Assembly: GCA_041571855.1 (NCBI GenBank)
Contig: JBFFTH010000095.1
Coordinates: 1 to 7,831, forward strand
Direction: 5' to 3'
DNA from: JACKOF01 sp041571855
GTDB lineage: Bacteria; Pseudomonadota; Gammaproteobacteria; Pseudomonadales; Porticoccaceae
Length of the DNA: 7,831 nt
In this document: piece after piece, positions 1-5,739 of the stretch
Layout of the letters: every line of letters begins with the position of its first letter
Position numbering within the stretch: the first letter of the stretch is position 1
The notes under the pieces: generated by a model
Told to the model about the DNA's origin: nothing
What the model saw: only the letters and a program-made list of their open reading frames with translations
The model's database searches: none
Position numbers and translations under genes: made by a program

Positions 1-1
1 G

Positions 2-697
2 ATCCCGGTGCAGTCGGGGATACTGCGCAAGGACATGCCGGTGCTGCTCGTCATCACGGCACTGGCCGCCTGGCAGATCTGGGACGGTACCCTATCGAGG
101 ATGGACGGTTTTATGCTGCTGACACTGTTCACCCTGATGATGGGCTGGACGATTCGCCAGGGGTTAATCGGCGGCGGCGACACCCTCAGCAGCAATATTG
201 AAACCGAACTCGAAGAACACAGGATGCCGCTGAAACCTGCCGTGATCTGGCTGCTGGTGGGCATGATCTTGCTGATTGCCAGCTCCCGTTTACTGGTCTG
301 GGGCGCTGTGGAAATCGCCCACAGCTTCGGCGTCAGCGACCTGATTATCGGTCTCACCATTATCGCCATCGGCACATCCCTGCCGGAGCTGGCCTCCTCC
401 ATTATCGCCACCCGCAAGGGCGAACACGACCTGGCACTGGGCAATGTGCTCGGCTCCAACCTGTTCAACACCCTGGCCGTGGTCGGTATCGCGGGCAGCA
501 TCCATCCGATGACAGTGGGGCCGGAGGTTTTCTACCGGGACATCGCGGTAATGTCCGCCCTGACCCTGGCCCTGTTTGTCTTTGGTTACGGATTTCGAGG
601 CCAGGGGCGCATCAACCGCGCAGAGGGAACAGTATTTCTTTTAAGCTATATCGCCTATAGCGGATGGCTGATCAGAGGTGTCATTGCTGGCCACTAG
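2..697 (+). CDS. CaCA-family Na+/Ca2+ (K+) antiporter, C-terminal part (5'-truncated)
   Basis: Inner-membrane cation antiporter of the calcium/cation exchanger superfamily (YrbG-like). These proteins exchange Ca2+ for Na+ or H+ and carry two inverted alpha repeats. The frame is open from base 2 with no start, so the first half with the alpha-1 repeat lies outside the window. An internal GTG at 8 is not taken as the start, because the reading before it (Ile-Pro) continues in frame. The alpha-2 repeat is clear: GLTIIAIGTSLPELASSI (about 353-406), with its ion-coordinating Glu in GTSLPE, followed by GNVLGSNLFNTLAVVG (about 443-487). Hydrophobic segments lie before it (about 40-150 and 240-300) and after it (about 535-600 and 630-680). 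A polar, acidic cytoplasmic-type loop (about 180-235, SSNIETELEEH) separates the halves as in the family. The gene ends at TAG 695-697 and converges on the next gene. Family assignment is firm; the ion specificity is not determined. Confidence 0.93.
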   Translation: MPVQSGILRKDMPVLLVITALAAWQIWDGTLSRMDGFMLLTLFTLMMGWTIRQGLIGGGDTLSSNIETELEEHRMPLKPAVIWLLVGMILLIASSRLLVWGAVEIAHSFGVSDLIIGLTIIAIGTSLPELASSIIATRKGEHDLALGNVLGSNLFNTLAVVGIAGSIHPMTVGPEVFYRDIAVMSALTLALFVFGYGFRGQGRINRAEGTVFLLSYIAYSGWLIRGVIAGH

Positions 698-757
698 TCC
701 AGCCTGTCACACCGTCGATCAAAAAGAGATCCGTGGGAAAACTTTTTCAGCAACAGC

Positions 758-792
758 AAAAAACCGGCAACCAGCACTTCGCTGGCGGTTGT
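758..792 (-). terminator. Rho-independent terminator candidate for the minus-strand genes
   Basis: Read on the minus strand, a hairpin with perfect 5-bp arms (CCAGC 785-781, loop GAAGT, GCTGG 775-771) extends through a second short pairing (AACCG with CGGTT, with a GCAA bulge). It runs straight into six Ts (763-758). It lies 16 bases past the stop of the secreted-protein gene, so it would end the whole minus-strand run. On the + strand no T-run follows the hairpin, so it is not a good terminator for the antiporter gene. Confidence 0.6.
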
Positions 793-807
793 CCCGATAG
801 AGCCTGA

Positions 808-1569
808 TCAGTTGTCCACGTTGGCTTCCCTGACCTTGGTGGCACGGGAAATACTGGCGTGGCGACAATCGACCGTGCCCATCAGCAACTCATCGGCCTT
901 TTTGTAGGCACCGCCATTACCGTAGCGTTCGAAGTCAGCACCGAGCTGGGTATAATTCGGATAGATTTCGACCCAGTTGAAACTGACGTCGGTGGTAGGA
1001 CCCCATACCGGGTAGAAAACCCACTGGGAGGCCTTTGAACCCTGTTCCGCCATATAGTTGGCAAACGTCCTGACCGCATCAATTGCTTCGTCAACGGTTT
1101 TTCCCTCGGCCACAGTGCAATCCCTGAAGCTGACAACTGACCTCTCGGCGTTTTCAGCAGTACCACGCACCAGCTGTTCCGCGGCCATGCTGGCGTGTAT
1201 CGGGCAATCCAGTATCGACATGAATATGGCCATCTGTTCGTCGCCCTTTTCTGCCCAGTTATCCTGGGAATGCCCCATCGCTCGACCATCTTTCCAGGCG
1301 CCGATCCAGGTGAGATCGAAGGTGCTGTCGGGGTCATTGAAGTCCGGCGACAAGGCCCAGGCCCTGTAAGCCTCGCCATAGTAGATATCCATCCATTTAT
1401 TCCATGAAGGGATGATCCTGTCGAATCTTGAGCGGTCTTCACCTTTTTTGAAATTACACTGATACATTTCTACCGGCTGGAAGCGATGCTCAGCGCTCTC
1501 GGCCCAGGCGAAACCGGTGGCGCAAAAGCAGAGGGCAAGAAGTACAACAATTTTATCGGGGCATTTCAT
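808..1569 (-). CDS. Secreted protein of unknown function with two tandem copies of one domain
   Basis: 253 aa; I do not recognise a named family. Residues 1-23 form a Sec signal peptide: Lys at 3-6 region, hydrophobic core VVLLALCFCATGF, and an AWA|ES cleavage site. No proper lipobox precedes the cysteines, so the product is probably periplasmic or exported rather than a lipoprotein. The mature part contains two homologous halves, about 34-132 and 145-246. Each starts with a Cys-containing strand (YQCNFKKGE; FRDCTVAEGKT), then a helix rich in aromatic residues, a D/S-F-x-L/W-x-W-like strand (STFDLTWIG; VSFNWVEIY), a second helix (DNWAEKGDEQM; ADFERYGNGG) and an aspartate-cysteine strand (ILDCPIHAS; TVDCRHAS). 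The Cys pairs C38/C122 and C151/C235 are both exactly 84 residues apart, suggesting a disulfide in each half. The pattern resembles a dimeric alpha/beta-barrel fold made within one chain, which is inference. ATG at 1569 has AAGGA 7 nt upstream. It lies 63 nt behind the UDG-like gene. Confidence 0.85.
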   Translation of the reverse strand: MKCPDKIVVLLALCFCATGFAWAESAEHRFQPVEMYQCNFKKGEDRSRFDRIIPSWNKWMDIYYGEAYRAWALSPDFNDPDSTFDLTWIGAWKDGRAMGHSQDNWAEKGDEQMAIFMSILDCPIHASMAAEQLVRGTAENAERSVVSFRDCTVAEGKTVDEAIDAVRTFANYMAEQGSKASQWVFYPVWGPTTDVSFNWVEIYPNYTQLGADFERYGNGGAYKKADELLMGTVDCRHASISRATKVREANVDN

Positions 1570-1632
1570 GGTGTGGTCCTTTTTTCACCGACAGCAGCAA
1601 CAGCCGGTCTATTAATGCTAGACGAAAAAAAG

Positions 1633-2247
1633 CTAGCACGCCAGATTAGGCAAACCACCCTCTTCCATTGCCAGTAGGGACAATAGTTGCTGTTTCAGTG
1701 CCGGAACAACATCGCGCTCAAACCAGGGGTTTCGGCTGAGCCATAGTTTATTGCGCGGCGAGGGATGCACCAGGGGGAAAAATTCCGGCAGGTATTCGCG
1801 CCAATTCGCAACTCTTTGAGCAAGTGTTTCTCGACTTTTGCCCAGGTAATAATTCTGCGCATACTGGCCGACCAGTAGGGTGAGTTTAATATTCGGCAGC
1901 AGTGCTCTCACCCTGGCATGCCACAGTGGCGCGCATTCCTTGCGGGGCGGAAGATCCCCGGCCTTTCCCTTGCCGGGGTAGCAGAAGCCCATGGGCATGA
2001 TCGCAATCCTGCTGCTGTCATAAAAACTGTCGCGATCCAGCCCCATCCAGTTGCGCAGGCATTCACCGCTGGCATCGTTCCAGGGGATGCCGGAAGCATG
2101 TACCCGGGTGCCCGGTGCCTGTCCGACGATAAGCACCCTGGCTGTCACACTCGCCCTTAATACCGGGCGAGGTCCTAGCGGCAGGTCGGAGCATACTCGA
2201 CAATCGCCAATTTCCTGCAGCAGATCAACCAGGGATATCCGGGACAT
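1633..2247 (-). CDS. Uracil-DNA glycosylase superfamily protein, Fe-S (family 4/5-like) type
   Basis: 204 aa, close to the usual length of family 4/5 uracil-DNA glycosylases, which remove uracil or related damaged bases to start base-excision repair in the cytoplasm. Motif A is GQAPG at 42-46, followed by SGIPWND (52-58), where classical family 4 has G-x-P-F-x-G. Motif C, the minor-groove loop, is HPSPRN at 161-166 with the expected His. Cysteines C16-x2-C19 at the N terminus and C89-x15-C105 in the middle match the C-x2-C-xn-C-x14-17-C pattern that holds a 4Fe-4S cluster in families 4 and 5. The region around LLVGQYAQNYYLG (124-136) matches the central strand and helix of the fold. The acidic residue normally found just after motif A is not obvious, so activity on uracil is uncertain. 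ATG 2247 is the only plausible start, but it has no good Shine-Dalgarno. It lies 67 nt after the dioxygenase gene. Confidence 0.87.
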   Translation of the reverse strand: MSRISLVDLLQEIGDCRVCSDLPLGPRPVLRASVTARVLIVGQAPGTRVHASGIPWNDASGECLRNWMGLDRDSFYDSSRIAIMPMGFCYPGKGKAGDLPPRKECAPLWHARVRALLPNIKLTLLVGQYAQNYYLGKSRETLAQRVANWREYLPEFFPLVHPSPRNKLWLSRNPWFERDVVPALKQQLLSLLAMEEGGLPNLAC

Positions 2248-2278
2248 TATTTAAAGGTGCAGCTTGGGTTAAACGACC

Positions 2279-2307
2279 AGCATATGAGCCTGAAACAGGC
2301 AAATCAA
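2279..2307 (-). promoter_or_regulatory. Possible sigma70 promoter ahead of the UDG-like gene
   Basis: On the minus strand, TTGATT (2307-2302), a 17-nt spacer and TATGCT (2284-2279) lie in the 67-nt gap upstream of the UDG-like gene. Each box matches the consensus at 4 of 6 positions. The spacer holds a perfect short inverted repeat, GCCTG-TTT-CAGGC (2300-2288), which is too short and lacks the T-run for a terminator. If real, it would give the repair gene its own transcription start near 2272. It is a weak call, and co-transcription with the upstream trio is equally possible. Confidence 0.3.
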
Positions 2308-2314
2308 GTCGCCT

Positions 2315-2986
2315 TCAGCGCGGCGGATCCACCCGCTCGGCCGAGGAAGCATTGACCCGGAACCAGCCCGCTATGGAATAGCGATCACGACAGGCGGGCA
2401 GCACCTCGTGGGGAAACTCCTCGCTGAGGAAAACCACCAGTGTGCCAAACCCTGGCGTTACCCGAATGCCCTCCAGATCCTCACGGCTCCGGTACAGTAC
2501 CAGTTCACCGCCATGCTCCGGCAACCAGCCACTGTTGAGGTAGCTGACTATCGACAGCTTGCGATTCGCCTCGCCGCGAAAGGCGTCCAGGTGACGCTTG
2601 TAAAAATCGCCCGGGCCGTAGTGGGCGAAGTGGCTTTCAAAGGAAAACAGGCCGAGAAAAAGTCGCCGGTTGAGGTATGCCTGCAACGTCCCCGCCCAGC
2701 GCAACCATTGCTGTCCTGCATCAGAATCGTCGCTAATCCAGCAGATTTCATCGCTGCGCACAAAGTCATTCTGCATATGCCGGTTGAGCCTGCCTATTCC
2801 GCCCCTTTCAAACTGACCCGAGGATATCTGCACAACCTGCTGCCACAGCGCTTCAGCCAGTTCCGCCGGCAGCGCACCCGGATTAATACTGTATCCCTTG
2901 TCCAGCAGGTCGTTGGCGATCGCAGCAAAAAGTCCCTCGCCAGTCTCGTCACCAACGCCACTGCCAATAATATCCAACGCTACCAT
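2315..2986 (-). CDS. 2-oxoglutarate/Fe(II)-dependent dioxygenase, prolyl-hydroxylase (SM-20/PPHD) type
   Basis: 223 aa. Cytoplasmic non-haem iron dioxygenase that would couple decarboxylation of 2-oxoglutarate to hydroxylation of a substrate. The jelly-roll core is at about 105-212. The Fe triad is H132-x-D134 (in GPGDFYKRHLDAF) and H193 (in EEFPHEVLP). The 2OG-binding Arg is R202 in DRYSIAGWFR. A conserved GGELVLY strand is at 159-165. This arrangement and size match bacterial prolyl hydroxylases related to SM-20/EGLN, such as Pseudomonas PPHD, which hydroxylates EF-Tu. The EF-Tu substrate is only an analogy here. The frame stays open further upstream to 3163, but that part overlaps the GNAT gene and is low-complexity Arg/Gly sequence. 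ATG 2986 with an AAAGGGGG ribosome binding site fits much better. The start overlaps the GNAT stop by 7 nt (ATGGTAG), implying translational coupling. Confidence 0.9.
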   Translation of the reverse strand: MVALDIIGSGVGDETGEGLFAAIANDLLDKGYSINPGALPAELAEALWQQVVQISSGQFERGGIGRLNRHMQNDFVRSDEICWISDDSDAGQQWLRWAGTLQAYLNRRLFLGLFSFESHFAHYGPGDFYKRHLDAFRGEANRKLSIVSYLNSGWLPEHGGELVLYRSREDLEGIRVTPGFGTLVVFLSEEFPHEVLPACRDRYSIAGWFRVNASSAERVDPPR

Positions 2987-3477
2987 GATGCCCCCTTTAA
3001 CGGGCCTGCCCCTGTATCTCCCCGGATCGCCAGCGACAGTTCCATCCTCACGCCATCCTCTCCGTCCTGGTAATAGCCCTGCAATCTGGCGATATTCTGA
3101 AAACCCAGGCGCTCGTAGAAGGCGCGCACTGCGCAGGCGGAATGGCGCACTTCCAGCCGACATCGGGAATATCCCCGCTGTTTCATTTCAGCCAGCAGCC
3201 TGACCATAAGTCGTCTAGCAACATTTTGGCTGCGGTACTCTGGCAGCACCGCCAGTGAATAGACCCGGCCCGGTCTTGGCCTCTTCGGCAGCAGCCCGAT
3301 ACAACAGCCAGCCACAGAACCGTCAACCAGCGCTACCAGGCTCAGGGCGGTATCCCGGCCAAGTAAATATTTTATTTGCCGCGGGCTGATTCTGTCGCTG
3401 CTAAAACAGCGCTGTTCAATTGCAATAATTGCTTCAGCATCATTCCGATCAGCCTGCCGTAGCGTGGGCCCGGGCAT
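2980..3477 (-). CDS. RimI-like GNAT N-acetyltransferase
   Basis: 165 aa, a single GNAT domain that would transfer acetyl from acetyl-CoA to an amine. Strand beta-1/helix-1 is LRQADRNDAEAIIAIEQRCF (6-25). Motif A is RVYSLAVLPEYRSQNVARRL (71-90). Motif B and the C-terminal part are LEVRHSACAVRAFYERLGF (108-126), then QGYYQDGEDGVRMEL (133-147). The LEVR...FYERLGF...YY-DGED..ME order is the hallmark of RimI-type N-alpha-acetyltransferases (ribosomal protein S18 in E. coli). The acetyl-CoA pyrophosphate loop is R82-S-Q-N85-V-A87: Asn stands where Gly is usual. The frame extends upstream to 3648, but that part is antisense-like sequence inside the ATP-grasp gene. ATG 3477 lies 1 nt after the ATP-grasp stop (TGAAATG) with AAAGGGG 8 nt upstream. 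It is the second gene of a tightly coupled three-gene operon. The acceptor could be a peptide or protein N terminus or a small amine; it is not known. Confidence 0.9.
   Translation of the reverse strand: MPGPTLRQADRNDAEAIIAIEQRCFSSDRISPRQIKYLLGRDTALSLVALVDGSVAGCCIGLLPKRPRPGRVYSLAVLPEYRSQNVARRLMVRLLAEMKQRGYSRCRLEVRHSACAVRAFYERLGFQNIARLQGYYQDGEDGVRMELSLAIRGDTGAGPLKGASW
2991..2998 (-). promoter_or_regulatory. Ribosome binding site fixing the dioxygenase start
   Basis: On the minus strand AAAGGGGG ends 4 nt before ATG 2986, inside the last codons of the GNAT gene. It is the reason for preferring this ATG over the upstream in-frame ATG at 3163, which would bury the start deep in the neighbour gene. 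Confidence 0.7.
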
Positions 3478-3478
3478 T

Positions 3479-4933
3479 TCAGCGACCCCTTTGCTCAAGG
3501 CGACGGAGAAACTCGGACATGATCTGCATATAGAGTTCATCGCCGAGATAGGCATCCTCAACGCCGTGCTCAATACTTGGGTTATCATTGACCTCCAGCA
3601 CATAAACACGGTTATCGCAAAGCTTGATATCCACACCATAAAGCCCACTGCCTACGACACTTGCCGCTTTCAGGGCGGCATCCAGCACGGTTTTCGGCAC
3701 TTCAAATGTCGGCAGAGTCTCGAATCCACCGCTAAAGAAACGGGTTACCCCATGGTTGTATATCTGCCAGTGGCCCCTTGCCATATGGTAGCGGCAGGCA
3801 TAAATTGCCCGCCCATTGAGCACACCGATACGCCAGTCATATTTGGTATAAAGATACTCCTGGGCCAATACCAGCGCTGTATGCTGAAACAGCTCTGCCA
3901 GCCTTTCCTTCAGTTCAGCACGGTTGGCGGCTTTGTAGACGCCGAGCGAGAAGGAGCCCTCCGGCATTTTCAAAACAATCGGATATTCAAACTCCTGCTC
4001 CAGACGGTCCAGGGAAGTGTCACTGATTTCACTGACAACCTCCGTTTTTGGCGAGGGAACTCCCTTATAGCTGAACGCATCCTGCAAATAGATTTTATTA
4101 CAACAGCGCAGGATAGAAGTTGCGTCGTCCATGACCACCAGACCGTGCTTTTCCGCGGCCCTTGCAAGACGATAGGTATGATGGTCGATGGCCGTGGTCT
4201 CGCGAATAAACACCGCATCATAATTGGCAATATTCTTCAGCTGTTCAGCCGTCACCGCTTCCGCAAAGATGCCATGTTTTGATGCCGACTTGATAAAACG
4301 GCTGATCGCCTCCTGGTTGCTGGGCGGGACCTTTTCTCCAGGGTTAACCAGAATCGCCATGTCCCAACGGTATTTTTTTTTGTTCTCACTCACCCGCCAG
4401 ACAGTCTTGACGAAGTCGAGCAGGAAAAAGCGAAACTCGGATTGCTGGCTCTCGCTGAGGGCCGCATAGGAAGATCGCTCTATGTGAAGCCGAATCCGGC
4501 CAGACTCTTCTGTCAGCCTGAGCTTCAGAACCGGGGCCGCAAATTTCTGGAACAGTTTTTTGGCCAGTTTTTCCAGCCCCGGTTCGACCGTCCGGCCAAA
4601 AAATACGAAATGTTCCTGATCCACAGGGACTGCCTCCAGCCCCTTGATATCCTCATCCTCCAGCCAGAAACCATTTTCCTCGCGGCCCTCATCGCGAAGC
4701 TCATTGATGGTCTTGACGCTGGGAACAACCGTGTGTCGGCGGGCCTCGGCCAGCAGAGAGCAATAGTACCCCCTGCTCAGATAGTGCTCGGTGTCACAGA
4801 GGTTGATAATGCGGGTTTTCCTTTCATTACGCTTTGGATAATCACGCAGGTAGGTTTCAAAACTGATAATTTCCGGAAGGAGAGCATCCTCCCACGCCAT
4901 GTCACTATCGACAACGATCAGCGTCTTATACAC
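3479..4933 (-). CDS. RimK-family ATP-grasp ligase with N-terminal RLAN-like domain
   Basis: 484 aa. ATP-grasp amide ligase that would activate a carboxylate as acyl-phosphate and join it to an amine, as RimK does when adding glutamate to ribosomal protein S6. Residues 1-185 form a separate N-terminal domain (IVVDS at 6-10; TRIINLCDTEHYLSRGYYCSL at 40-60, interrupted here for clarity by a conserved YLSRGYY) that fits what I recall of the RimK-like ATP-grasp N-terminal (RLAN) domain. Residues 189-290 form the pre-ATP-grasp part (MAILVNPGE; YDAVFIRETT). ATP-grasp core 290-480: ATP-binding K322, Gly/Ser loop PEGSFSLGV (324-332), QEYLYTKYDWRIGVLNG (358-374), and metal ligands D435 in YGVDIK and E447/N449/N451 in VLEVNDNPSIEHG. 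All catalytic elements look intact. The start is GTG at 4933, with AAAGG about 8 nt upstream. First gene of the coupled trio; a promoter candidate lies about 110 nt upstream. The amino acid added and the acceptor are not known. Confidence 0.9.
   Translation of the reverse strand: MYKTLIVVDSDMAWEDALLPEIISFETYLRDYPKRNERKTRIINLCDTEHYLSRGYYCSLLAEARRHTVVPSVKTINELRDEGREENGFWLEDEDIKGLEAVPVDQEHFVFFGRTVEPGLEKLAKKLFQKFAAPVLKLRLTEESGRIRLHIERSSYAALSESQQSEFRFFLLDFVKTVWRVSENKKKYRWDMAILVNPGEKVPPSNQEAISRFIKSASKHGIFAEAVTAEQLKNIANYDAVFIRETTAIDHHTYRLARAAEKHGLVVMDDATSILRCCNKIYLQDAFSYKGVPSPKTEVVSEISDTSLDRLEQEFEYPIVLKMPEGSFSLGVYKAANRAELKERLAELFQHTALVLAQEYLYTKYDWRIGVLNGRAIYACRYHMARGHWQIYNHGVTRFFSGGFETLPTFEVPKTVLDAALKAASVVGSGLYGVDIKLCDNRVYVLEVNDNPSIEHGVEDAYLGDELYMQIMSEFLRRLEQRGR
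3486..3492 (-). promoter_or_regulatory. Ribosome binding site fixing the GNAT start
   Basis: AAAGGGG on the minus strand, 8 nt before ATG 3477, lies within the last codons of the ATP-grasp gene. Together with the TGA-A-ATG junction it supports the short 165-aa GNAT and reinitiation by ribosomes finishing the ligase. Confidence 0.7.
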
Positions 4934-5048
4934 GACAATGCCTTTACAAAGAGGTTAAAAAATACAGCCGTCGCAGCTTTGGGCACAGTCGCAGACAGGT
5001 TTGGAGATTGACAGCCGCAGCCCTTACACGTGGTAAGTCTTGCCGCGC

Positions 5049-5077
5049 TATATAGGCCGAATCAGGTTTTTCGGCAA
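5049..5077 (-). promoter_or_regulatory. Sigma70 promoter candidate for the ATP-grasp/GNAT/dioxygenase operon
   Basis: On the minus strand, TTGCCG (5077-5072), an exact 17-nt spacer and TATATA (5054-5049) are followed by a predicted start near 5042. This leaves a leader of about 110 nt before GTG 4933. The -35 box matches consensus at 4 of 6 positions and the -10 at 5 of 6. It is the best promoter in the 279-nt gap between the SnoaL-like gene and the ligase, and it makes the trio a transcription unit separate from the SnoaL-like gene. I see no riboswitch or strong attenuator in the leader. Confidence 0.55.
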
Positions 5078-5117
5078 GTAATTTTTACAATAATCAGAGA
5101 AAAGGGTTTTCCGCGCC

Positions 5118-5202
5118 GACAGGAACCTGTCCGGGCTCAGGAACAGGCCCACGAACAGGAAGTAAATGATGCGTCAGTTACGTGCCTTACTGCCGGAACA
5201 GG
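5118..5202. repeat. Cluster of GAACAGG heptamers and a GACAGG inverted repeat upstream of the operon promoter
   Basis: GAACAGG occurs three times in the same orientation, at 5141-5147, 5153-5159 and 5196-5202. The related inverted repeat GACAGG-AA-CCTGTC lies at 5118-5131. The array sits between the end of the SnoaL-like gene and the -35 box at 5077, about 40-125 bp upstream, where activator sites often lie. The spacings of 12 and 43 bp are near one and four helical turns. On the minus strand the 5118-5131 hairpin has no following T-run, so it is not a good terminator for the SnoaL-like gene. Function not known. Confidence 0.4.
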
Positions 5203-5212
5203 GGCTGGCCGA

Positions 5213-5659
5213 TCAAAAGGACAATGTCAGGGAGCGGATCACATCGGGTATCGCAGCGGACTCAACCACCGCCATCGTATCCCAGGTGTCCCATTCCTCG
5301 ACAATTTTGCCCTCGCTGAAGCGATGAATCGAAATGCCGACAAAAGTGATCGGTTCACCGCTGTTTGTATCTCTTTTGATCGCTTCCTCGCTCTGTTCAA
5401 GCTGCACTTTCCACCGTGTCACCACGCGATCCTCGCAGCCGAACTGGTCTTCGATGGAAAACGCCATCTCGGGAAAAATATCGCGATAAAGCGCCACCCG
5501 CTGGCGAAACTGATCGATGCCCCTGATCGTCATTTCATTCGGGGTGGCATGGCCAATGAAATTATTGTCGACAAGCTCATCAATCACCCCGAGATCACCG
5601 CCACTCCAGACTTCGTCATACAATTTTCGAACGATCGAAAGGTTGTCATCAGTTAACAT
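5213..5659 (-). CDS. SnoaL-like polyketide-cyclase / ester-cyclase family protein
   Basis: 148 aa, a single NTF2-like alpha+beta cone domain of the size typical for the SnoaL-like ester-cyclase group. The recognisable path is IVRKLYDEVWSGGDLGVIDELV (9-30, helix; first part shown only as IVRKLYDEVWSGGD), DNNFIGHATP (31-40), then RGIDQFRQRVALYRDIFPEM (46-65), EDQFGCEDRVVTRWKV (70-85), and TFVGISIHRFSEGKIVEEWD (105-124). The last segment is the family signature ending in EEWD-x-WD. SnoaL itself closes the nogalamycin aglycone ring, but most bacterial members are single proteins of unknown substrate, and no polyketide genes are present here. ATG 5659 has AGGG about 9 nt upstream. Transcribed divergently from the acyl-CoA gene; 279 nt separate it from the ligase operon downstream. 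Family is secure; reaction is not. Confidence 0.88.
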   Translation of the reverse strand: MLTDDNLSIVRKLYDEVWSGGDLGVIDELVDNNFIGHATPNEMTIRGIDQFRQRVALYRDIFPEMAFSIEDQFGCEDRVVTRWKVQLEQSEEAIKRDTNSGEPITFVGISIHRFSEGKIVEEWDTWDTMAVVESAAIPDVIRSLTLSF

Positions 5660-5710
5660 CTACTTACCCTGTCAATGAATATCATCGGTTAAATAATAAT
5701 CCAGACAGGC

Positions 5711-5739
5711 AGTATAGTCCTTGCGACCCAATCCGTAAA
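5711..5739 (-). promoter_or_regulatory. Promoter candidate for the SnoaL-like gene
   Basis: On the minus strand, TTTACG (5739-5734), a 17-nt spacer and TATACT (5716-5711). The -10 matches consensus at 5 of 6 positions and the -35 at 4 of 6. The predicted start near 5704 gives a leader of about 45 nt to ATG 5659. It overlaps the opposing + strand promoter candidate at 5721-5748. Confidence 0.45.

Noticed and set aside
1570..1632. Possible terminator between the UDG-like gene and the secreted-protein gene (T7 run and GTCTA/TAGAC pairing)
   Set aside because: The T-run comes before the weak hairpin in the direction of transcription, so the order is wrong for an intrinsic terminator.
2288..2300. 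GCCTG-AAA-CAGGC hairpin as a terminator after the dioxygenase or a LexA-type box before the UDG-like gene
   Set aside because: The stem is only 5 bp without a T-run, and it does not fit CTGT-N8-ACAG; kept only as part of the weak promoter entry.
2408..3073. 221-aa open frame on the + strand
   Set aside because: Antisense to the dioxygenase, whose HxD...H...R residues are intact on the minus strand.
2987..3163. In-frame N-terminal extension of the dioxygenase to 282 aa, starting at ATG 3163
   Set aside because: It lies wholly inside the GNAT gene, reads as Arg/Gly-rich low-complexity sequence, and has no family similarity; ATG 2986 has a strong ribosome binding site.
3478..3648. In-frame extension of the GNAT to 222 aa, starting at 3648
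   Set aside because: It overlaps conserved ATP-grasp coding sequence including the VLEVNDNPS motif; the GNAT fold starts right after ATG 3477.
3464..4282. 272-aa open frame on the + strand
   Set aside because: Antisense to the conserved ATP-grasp core, and its translation shows no family features.
5030..5656. 208-aa open frame on the + strand
   Set aside because: Covers the SnoaL-like gene on the opposite strand and the ligase promoter gap; no recognisable domain, and the SnoaL-like signature is strong.
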